Source of the DNA: Terriglobia bacterium
GTDB lineage: Bacteria; Acidobacteriota; Terriglobia; Terriglobales; Acidobacteriaceae
Reading direction: 5' to 3'
Assembly: GCA_020073465.1 (NCBI GenBank)
Contig: JAIQFC010000017.1
Span: forward strand, 62,001 to 126,000
DNA: 64,000 nt
This document shows, in pieces, positions 58,281-64,000 of this stretch. The notes beneath the pieces were generated by a model, which did not search any database, was not told the origin of the DNA, and was given only the letters and a program-made list of their open reading frames with translations. A program made the position numbers and the translations under genes. Within the stretch, counting starts at the first letter, position 1; each line of letters starts with the position of its first letter.

Positions 58281-59312
58281 ATGGAACTACTGGATCGATA
58301 CTTACAAGCTGTTCGCTTCTGGCTGCCGCGAGCGCAGCAGCAGGACATCATTGCCGAATTGTCGGAGGATCTGCGCTCCCAAGTCGAGGAGAAGGAGGCC
58401 GAACTCGGCCGCCCGCTCGACGACAAGGAACTGGAAGCCATCTTCAAGCGATGCGGCAGCCCGATCCTCGTGGCTAGCCGGTACCGGCCGCAGACCCAAC
58501 TGATCGGACCGGCATTGTTTCCCATTTACCAGTTTGTCCTGAAAGTGGTGTTGCTCTGGATTCTGGTGCCGGTCTTTATCGTCATCGTCGGCCCGGCGAT
58601 CATCCTGCCCGCTGCGCACCGTTGGAGCGCATTGCTGCAGACGTGGTCGGCACTATGGTCTGCCCTGTTTGTCGCGGCCGGGGTCATCACCTTGGTGTTT
58701 GCTGTGCTGGAACGCACCCAGGCCAAATTTCAACTTTTCGAGAAATGGGACTTGCGTTCCCTGCCGCCTGTGCCAAAACAAGAGCAACAGCCGTCGCGGA
58801 CGCAAACCGTTTTTGAGCTGGTGTTCGGGATCATCGGCCTGTTCTGGCTGCTGGCCATCCCGCACTATCCGTTCCTGATTCTTGGCCCAGCTGCTGCCTT
58901 CCTGAAGCCTGCGCCCATGTGGCATAGCTTTTACCTGCCGATGGTCTTGCTCGCCCTTGCGGGGGTGGCTCATCAGATCGTCAGCCTCCTGCGCCCGCAG
59001 TGGACCTGGTTTCCATCGTTGGCCCGCCTGATCACCACCGGCCTGACTATGATCGTCCTCTACGCCATGCTCAGCGTTGCATTTCAGGGCTCAAACGGCG
59101 GTTGGCATCCATTCGTCGTGGCGACCGCGACGCCGGACCCCGCACACTCCAACCGCCTAACGGCAATTGTGAATTTGGCGATTCTTGTATCTCTAGCATC
59201 GGCGTGGCTCGGCTTGTCAATCGCCGGGGTGATCCAAAGCTGGGAGTGTATACAGCAGGTTCGAAAACGGACTCCCCACGCTCGCGACCCAGCGCTGTTG
59301 CGCATGCTGTAG
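58281..59312 (+). CDS. HAAS-domain membrane protein (intact paralogue)
   Basis: 343 residues. An N-terminal HAAS-type helical domain (MELLDRYLQAVRFWLPRAQQQDIIAELSEDLRSQVEEKEAELGRPLDDKELEAIFKRCGSPILVASRY, 1-68) is followed by about six membrane helices. HAAS domains commonly accompany PadR regulators and membrane proteins and are thought to work in their signalling. It begins 9 bases after the frameshifted paralogue and shares the layout IGPALFPIYQFVL against IGPELFPAYLFVL, so the pair arose by tandem duplication. Confidence 0.85.
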   Translation: MELLDRYLQAVRFWLPRAQQQDIIAELSEDLRSQVEEKEAELGRPLDDKELEAIFKRCGSPILVASRYRPQTQLIGPALFPIYQFVLKVVLLWILVPVFIVIVGPAIILPAAHRWSALLQTWSALWSALFVAAGVITLVFAVLERTQAKFQLFEKWDLRSLPPVPKQEQQPSRTQTVFELVFGIIGLFWLLAIPHYPFLILGPAAAFLKPAPMWHSFYLPMVLLALAGVAHQIVSLLRPQWTWFPSLARLITTGLTMIVLYAMLSVAFQGSNGGWHPFVVATATPDPAHSNRLTAIVNLAILVSLASAWLGLSIAGVIQSWECIQQVRKRTPHARDPALLRML

Positions 59313-59443
59313 CGAAGTATCCCTCAATCAACGCAGCGGGAAACACCGCCCTGCGGCTGTTCCCGTGGAAACACTGACGCCCTGCGCCTGGTGCCGCGTC
59401 GGAAAGGAAGCGTGTGCCTTGAAAAGCTTAGGAGGAACAGAAA

Positions 59444-60346
59444 ATGAAACCGGATTGTCTCGCTGAACTGCAGGGCGTGAGCAAACGCTTCGGCAGCGTT
59501 GTCGCGCTCGATGGAATTGATTTGCAGGTGCGCCCCGGAGAACTACTCGCGGTTCTTGGCCCGAACGGCGCCGGAAAGTCCACGGCTATTTCGCTGCTGC
59601 TGGGGCTCCAGCAACCGGACGCGGGCTCGGTACGCCTGTTCGGACAGTCTCCGCTCATGCTCGAGGCCCGCCGCAGCGTGGGCGTGATGATGCAGGAAGT
59701 GGCTCTTGCTCCGGAGCTTCGCGTTCGCGAACACATTGATCTCGTCGCCAGCTACTATCCCGAACCGCTTTCGCCGGAGGCCGCGATGGAGACAACGCAC
59801 GCCACGGTGCTCGGCGGACGTCCCTACGGAAAACTCTCCAATGGGCAAAAGCGCCAGGCGCAGTTTGCCATGGCGGTTTGTGGACGCCCCAAATTGCTGT
59901 TCCTCGACGAGCCCACTGTGGGGCTCGACCTCAAGTCGCGGGAAACGATGTGGGACATGCTGCGCCAGTTAGTCCGCAACGGCGCCTCCATCGTTCTGAC
60001 CACTCACTATCTCGAGGAAGCCGAGGCCCTGGCCGATCGCGTCGTGGTGCTGGCGAAGGGACGCGTCATCGCCTCCGGCACCGTTCGTGAGATGCGCGCC
60101 ACCGTGGGGCACAAGCGCATTACCTGTTCCACTGTACTCCCCGCGGAACTGGTCGCTTCATGGGAAGGCGTGCAAAGCGTCAGCCACGACCGCGGACGCC
60201 TGCAGATCACGACCAGCCACGCCGACACCATCGTCAAACGACTGGTCGCCGCCGATGCCGACTTCCAGGATCTGGAAGTGCACAGCGCCGGTTTGGCCGA
60301 AGCCTTCACCGAGCTTACTCAGGAACCCACCCAGGAGGTTGCGTGA
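59444..60346 (+). CDS. ABC transporter ATP-binding protein
   Basis: 300 residues. Walker A is GPNGAGKSTAI (about 39-49), the signature loop is KLSNGQKRQ, an ABC-2 export-type variant, Walker B is LLFLDEPTVGLD, and the switch histidine is in LTTHYLEEAEALADR. The C-terminal 80 residues (ITCSTVLPAELVASWEGVQSVSHDRGR...) form the extra domain of DrrA/CcmA-like exporters. AGGAGG stands ahead of the ATG. It overlaps the permease start, so the two are coupled. Likely substrates are drugs, lipids or peptides. Confidence 0.94.
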   Translation: MKPDCLAELQGVSKRFGSVVALDGIDLQVRPGELLAVLGPNGAGKSTAISLLLGLQQPDAGSVRLFGQSPLMLEARRSVGVMMQEVALAPELRVREHIDLVASYYPEPLSPEAAMETTHATVLGGRPYGKLSNGQKRQAQFAMAVCGRPKLLFLDEPTVGLDLKSRETMWDMLRQLVRNGASIVLTTHYLEEAEALADRVVVLAKGRVIASGTVREMRATVGHKRITCSTVLPAELVASWEGVQSVSHDRGRLQITTSHADTIVKRLVAADADFQDLEVHSAGLAEAFTELTQEPTQEVA

Positions 60347-61185
60347 TGAGTACTACATCCTTTGCTGTCGAGAACGACTTAATGCGCTGCACCACGATGT
60401 CGAGCAGCAAGCTGCGGCGCGCCTACCTCACGGAAGTGAAGTACGAGTGTCTGCGCGCGCTGCGGGCCCCGGCATTCGCGATTCCGTTCCTGCTACTCCC
60501 GATTGCTCTCTACGTGCTGTTCGGCGTGCTATTGGCCGGCAGCATGAGCAAGGGGGATCCCACCGTGGCCCGGATCATGTTCGTGAACTGGGCGGTCTTT
60601 GGCGTGATGGGGCCGGGAATGTTCGGCTTCGGAATGTTCGTCGCCACTGAGCGCGAACAAGGCCTGCTCACGCTGAAACGAGCGCTGCCCATGCCTCCCG
60701 CGGCCTATCTGCTTTCAAAGATGGTCATGGCCATGCTGTTTTCTGCCATCGTGATGGTCACGCTCGTAGTTGCGGCGGTGGTACTCGGTCATCCCGGGCT
60801 CAGCGCTGGCCAGTACATCGGAATCTCGCTGGTCGACATGTTGGGATCCCTGCCATTCTGCGCAGTGGGACTCTTCATCGGCACGCGAGCCTCGGCCAAG
60901 AGCGCGCCGGCCTTTGCCAATCTGGCGTACCTGCCGTTCATGCATCTCGGAGGATTGTTCTATCCCCTGCCCAGGTCGGTGCAGCCGCTGGAGTTCATTT
61001 CTCCGGCTTTCTACCTGGACAAGCTCGCGTTGCGCCTGGCGGGCGTGCCGAGCCTGGATCAGCTTGCAATCGGAGTGGCAGGCCCGTCGAGTCACGGCGG
61101 AGCGATCCTTCAGATCGCGGTGCTCGCCGGAGTGACGCTGCTGTTGACAGGCTTGTCGATCCGGCGGCTCAGGCGCGTGGGCTAA
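60346..61185 (+). CDS. ABC-2 type permease
   Basis: 279 residues from the ATG at 60346, sharing one base with the ATPase stop (TGATG) and preceded by AGGAGG. The first 35 residues are soluble; about six membrane helices follow (FAIPFLLLPIALYVLFGVLLAG, ARIMFVNWAVFGVMGPGMFGFGMFVATEREQGLLTLKRALPMPPAAYLLSKM, ...). The EREQGLLTLKRALPMP stretch is the typical ABC-2 loop. It makes the exporter with the ATPase and is probably under PadR control. Confidence 0.93.
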   Translation: MSTTSFAVENDLMRCTTMSSSKLRRAYLTEVKYECLRALRAPAFAIPFLLLPIALYVLFGVLLAGSMSKGDPTVARIMFVNWAVFGVMGPGMFGFGMFVATEREQGLLTLKRALPMPPAAYLLSKMVMAMLFSAIVMVTLVVAAVVLGHPGLSAGQYIGISLVDMLGSLPFCAVGLFIGTRASAKSAPAFANLAYLPFMHLGGLFYPLPRSVQPLEFISPAFYLDKLALRLAGVPSLDQLAIGVAGPSSHGGAILQIAVLAGVTLLLTGLSIRRLRRVG

Positions 61186-61207
61186 CAACCACGTAGCGAG
61201 TCTTTAC

Positions 61208-61280
61208 ATGGAGCCCCGGACGCCCTCGTCCGGGGAGCAGCGCCGCTCCCCGGGCGGACGAGGGCGTCCGCCCCTCCATG
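61208..61280. repeat. Stand-alone copy of the RAYT repeat
   Basis: CATGGAG-CCCCGGACG-CCCT-CGTCCGGGG (hairpin 61214-61235), 16-base spacer, GGGCGGACG-AGGG-CGTCCGCCC (61252-61273), CTCCATG. It lies between the ABC permease gene and glnS, in the same orientation as the two copies at the RAYT gene, but lacks the 24 extra spacer bases ending GGCTCGGCA seen there. Confidence 0.93.
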
Positions 61281-61314
61281 AGCAACCACTCTTTCTTGCG
61301 ATAAGATCAGAGCT

Positions 61315-63042
61315 ATGAACACGTCCGACACGGAGACGAAACCGGGGCCCGGTGCGGCGCCCGAGTCTCGTCCCTCGAACTTCATCCGCGATATCATTCT
61401 CGACGACCTGAAGACCAACAAGTACAACGGCCGCGTGCAGACGCGTTTCCCTCCCGAGCCCAACGGCTACCTGCACATCGGACACGCCAAGGCCATCTGC
61501 CTGGACTTCGGCCTGGCCGACGAGTTTGGCGGACATACGAACCTGCGTTTTGACGACACCAATCCCGAGAAGGAAGAGACCGAGTACGTCGACTCGATCA
61601 TGGAAGACGTGAAGTGGCTCGGCTTCCACTGGGACGGCCTTTTCTACGCCTCCGATTACTTCGACCAGCTCTATGAGTGGGCGCTGAAACTGATTAAAGA
61701 TGGCAAGGCGTATGTCGACGATCTGTCAGCGGAGGAAATTCGCAAGCACCGTGGCACGTTGACCGAGCCCGGGGAAGACAGCCCGTATCGCAATCGCTCG
61801 GTGGAAGAGAATCTGAACCTGTTCGAGCGCATGCGTGCCGGAGAATTCCCCGATGGCTCGCGCGTTCTCCGCGCCAAGATCGACATGGCCTCGCCCAATC
61901 TGAACCTGCGCGACCCCGTGATGTACCGCATCCTGCACGCCGAACATCACCGCACCGGCAATAAGTGGTGCATCTATCCGATGTACGACTACGCCCACGG
62001 CCAGTCGGACTCGCTCGAAAAAGTCACGCACTCGATGTGTACGCTCGAGTTTGAGGATCATCGTCCGCTCTACAACTGGTTCATCCAGCAGCTGGGCATC
62101 TTCCCCTCGCAGCAGATCGAATTCGACCGCCTCAACCTCACCCACACACTGTTGAGCAAGCGCAAGCTGCTGCAGTTGGTGCGGGAAGGGCACGTGCGTG
62201 GATGGGACGATCCGCGGATGCCTACGCTTTCCGGAATCCGGCGCCGCGGCTACACGCCGGAAGCAATCCGGAATTTCTGCGCGTCCATCGGCGTGTCGAA
62301 GACCACGGGCTCGATTGAGCTGGCCATGCTCGAACATTTTGTACGCGAAGATCTGAACAAACGCGCCCCGCGCGTGATGGCCGTGCTGCGCCCGCTGAAA
62401 GTGGTGATCGACAACTATCCGGAGAATCAATCCGAAGAAGTGGACGCGGTGAACAATCCCGAAGATCCCGCCGCAGGCGTGCGCAAAGTCCCATTTTCAC
62501 GCGAGCTCTACATCGAGCAGGACGACTTCCGCGAGGTGCCTCCGCCGAAGTATTTCCGCCTCTCTCCGGGACGCGAGGTGCGCTTGCGTTACGGCTACTT
62601 CATCACCTGCAAGAGCGTGGTGAAGAACGACAAGGGCGAAGTGGTCGAAGTGCACTGCACCTACGATCCCGCCACGCGCGGAGGCAACGCCCCCGACGGC
62701 CGCAAGGTGAAGTCGACCATCCACTGGGTCTCGGCCGTGCACGCCATCGACGCCGAGGTGCGCATCTACGAGAACCTGTTCAGCAAGGAAGACCCCAGCG
62801 AGGTGGAAGAGGGCAAGGATGCTCTGGACAATCTCAATCCGAACTCGCTTGAAGTGATCCCACACGCGAAGGTCGAGCCCTCGCTGGTCAACACCGCAGC
62901 CGGAACCCGCTACCAGTTCGAGCGCCTGGGATATTTCTGTGTCGATCCCGACGCGAAGCCCGACAAGCCGCTGTTCAACCGCACGGTTGCGCTGAAGGAC
63001 ACCTGGGCAAGGGTGGAAAAGAAGCAAGGCGGGAAGGGCTAA
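61315..63042 (+). CDS. glnS: Glutamine--tRNA ligase
   Basis: 575-residue class I synthetase. [46 protein letters not shown] contains [25 protein letters not shown] is typical; the KMSKS-like loop is [34 protein letters not shown] and the C-terminal beta-barrel anticodon domains ([16 protein letters not shown]) complete the enzyme. Length agrees with E. coli GlnRS (554). The gene overlaps the next convergent gene by 4 bases. Confidence 0.96.
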   Translation: MNTSDTETKPGPGAAPESRPSNFIRDIILDDLKTNKYNGRVQTRFPPEPNGYLHIGHAKAICLDFGLADEFGGHTNLRFDDTNPEKEETEYVDSIMEDVKWLGFHWDGLFYASDYFDQLYEWALKLIKDGKAYVDDLSAEEIRKHRGTLTEPGEDSPYRNRSVEENLNLFERMRAGEFPDGSRVLRAKIDMASPNLNLRDPVMYRILHAEHHRTGNKWCIYPMYDYAHGQSDSLEKVTHSMCTLEFEDHRPLYNWFIQQLGIFPSQQIEFDRLNLTHTLLSKRKLLQLVREGHVRGWDDPRMPTLSGIRRRGYTPEAIRNFCASIGVSKTTGSIELAMLEHFVREDLNKRAPRVMAVLRPLKVVIDNYPENQSEEVDAVNNPEDPAAGVRKVPFSRELYIEQDDFREVPPPKYFRLSPGREVRLRYGYFITCKSVVKNDKGEVVEVHCTYDPATRGGNAPDGRKVKSTIHWVSAVHAIDAEVRIYENLFSKEDPSEVEEGKDALDNLNPNSLEVIPHAKVEPSLVNTAAGTRYQFERLGYFCVDPDAKPDKPLFNRTVALKDTWARVEKKQGGKG

Positions 63043-63608
63043 ATCGGATGCCCCCGGTGCTTGTGTTTTACGAACAGATCCCACGTGAAATCGGGATGAG
63101 CCTTGCCCCATTCGAGAGCTCTCTCCCATGTCTCTCTGAGGCGGTTATCTTTTGACCAGTGCTCGAAGTAGGGCCTCAGCGCTGCGGTCTCTAATGCGTG
63201 TTCGAGGAATCCCTGCTCGACCGCGTCTCGGATGTCCTGTCCACTCGTCAGGAATAGATCTGTAATGGCGTGCGCAGCTCCGTCAATGACGTCGGAGCAG
63301 TCTCCCATTTCGAGCAGAGTACGCAACCAGAAATGGAACGTTGTAGCAGCTTCCCACCGAGATTGGATTCTTTCGTTGTCGGACACATCCTGTCGAATGC
63401 ACTCTAGGAGGTAGCGCTGAACTGTCGAGCACTCCGCCTTTTTACCGAGCTCCGGTTCAATGAGGTAGTAACCCTCGCCAGTGATTCGGTAGAGCTGAGC
63501 GAGGGTCTCCAAATCGTCGACCGATTGGATCCACAATAGGACTTTGTCTCTGGGCAGTTTTTCCGGCGAGGAAAGTGCCGCTGCGATTTCGATCCGGTAG
63601 TCATCCAT
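63039..63608 (-). CDS. Hypothetical protein
   Basis: 189 residues, soluble, predicted mostly helical: [50 protein letters not shown], then [57 protein letters not shown] and [14 protein letters not shown]. It reads like an immunity- or HEAT-repeat-like helical protein, but I do not recognise a family. Its DNA is less GC-rich than glnS, with which it overlaps tail to tail by 4 bases. Confidence 0.68.
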   Translation of the reverse strand: MDDYRIEIAAALSSPEKLPRDKVLLWIQSVDDLETLAQLYRITGEGYYLIEPELGKKAECSTVQRYLLECIRQDVSDNERIQSRWEAATTFHFWLRTLLEMGDCSDVIDGAAHAITDLFLTSGQDIRDAVEQGFLEHALETAALRPYFEHWSKDNRLRETWERALEWGKAHPDFTWDLFVKHKHRGHPI

Positions 63609-63834
63609 GTTTGCCGCTTCAATGAAAACACGCCGCTAAGAAAGGAAACCCTGAGTCAGGTTTATTCAGCCCGACCCGTCGAGCGACTGCCACAATTTTC
63701 GGCTGAGAGAATTTGGCAGTCAAGATTACTCAGGGGCCGTGGGCCTTCAAGCCGGGCGCGGTATTGAAGGGATTGACGTTGTATCTCGTGGTAGGAAGAC
63801 GTAGCAAGCTAAGTCTCTACGAGGGCGGCTGCAC

Positions 63835-64000
63835 TTACTTTGAAGCGGCAGGTGCTTTGGCCGCCGTTTCCACCCCTGCCAGCATCTTGTCCAAATCCGC
63901 CCGTGACAAATAGCGCCCATTGACGATCACCGCCGCAATCTTCTGTGTGTTGCGGATGTCTTCCAGAGGATTTGCATCGAGCAGAACCAGATCGGCCAGC
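63835..64000 (-). CDS. Amidohydrolase, C-terminal end (truncated by window edge)
   Basis: The last 54 codons and stop of a gene entering from the right: LADLVLLDANPLEDIRNTQKIAAVIVNGRYLSRADLDKMLAGVE, followed by an Ala/Lys tail. ADLVLLDxNPLxDIRNTxKIxxVIxNGR is the closing signature of amidohydrolases of the imidazolonepropionase type. The protein at 37216 has an equivalent end (ADIIAVTGDPLHEIKALESVQFVMKDG). The catalytic part is outside the window. Confidence 0.85.
   Translation of the reverse strand, partial: LADLVLLDANPLEDIRNTQKIAAVIVNGRYLSRADLDKMLAGVETAAKAPAASK

Noticed and set aside
63713-63913. 66-codon plus-strand frame
   Set aside because: Its end overlaps the amidohydrolase tail on the other strand, and it has no conserved features.
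1-64000. tRNA, rRNA and riboswitch genes
   Set aside because: I read the intergenic gaps for the T-loop GGTTCGAATCC pattern and known leader motifs and found none; a covariance-model search would settle this.

Overview
The window is a stretch of high-GC Gram-negative chromosome. LpxC, a large outer-membrane DUF5916 protein, PadR-HAAS-ABC modules, IPT/TIG-type lipoproteins and many intergenic hairpin repeats of the 'CCCACGGC...GCCGTGGG' and 'TGTCATCC(T/C)GAGC' kind together suggest an Acidobacteriota (Terriglobia/Koribacter-like) genome. That is inference from gene content; no rRNA or tRNA gene is visible to confirm it.

Layout. 1-6.2 kb: end of a PQQ dehydrogenase, then a sugar-acid cluster (Tat-exported SelA/DgaE-like PLP enzyme, MFS transporter, KDG kinase, KDPG aldolase). 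6.4-14.4 kb: Tat-exported RidA, DUF5916 outer-membrane protein, ribosomal protein L31, DusB, a coupled metallo-beta-lactamase/HEPN pair and a small membrane protein. 14.4-26.6 kb: ClpB, Hsp20 with a clear promoter and operator, RlmI, a zinc-ribbon coiled-coil protein, a DPP-IV-type peptidase, FmdB-like and MmcQ/YjbR-like proteins, a secreted protein and RsmI. 26.6-29.0 kb: a compact, AT-richer restriction-modification island (C5 methyltransferase, NaeI-family endonuclease, Vsr). 29.0-45.8 kb: housekeeping genes (YqeY, class V aminotransferase, SerA, RsmD, HU, FolK, LpxC) mixed with small secreted proteins, CBS proteins and an apparently catalytically dead site-2 protease. 46-54.4 kb: secreted proteins, an SDR, a 1131-residue GAF-GGDEF-HD-GYP protein and GltX. 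54.5-61.3 kb: radical SAM protein, a RAYT transposase between two identical 89-bp repeats, and a PadR-HAAS-HAAS-ABC operon whose first HAAS gene is frameshifted. 61.3-64 kb: GlnS, an unknown gene, and the end of an amidohydrolase.

The most interesting system is the RAYT (56269-56769) with its repeats. The repeat is a pair of 22-nt hairpins of the form GGGCGGACG-N4-CGTCCGCCC between CATGGAG/CTCCATG ends. Identical 89-bp copies flank the transposase and another sits at 61208-61280. Related copies lie inside the reading frames of three conserved genes, dusB, clpB and rsmI, without breaking them. A different repeat family sits in frame in the metallo-beta-lactamase gene. The window thus appears to hold a mobile hairpin system that adds short peptides to core proteins. 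Other points of note are the NaeI-type R-M-V island, the MBL-HEPN coupling, the pseudo-protease and the hsp20 operator.
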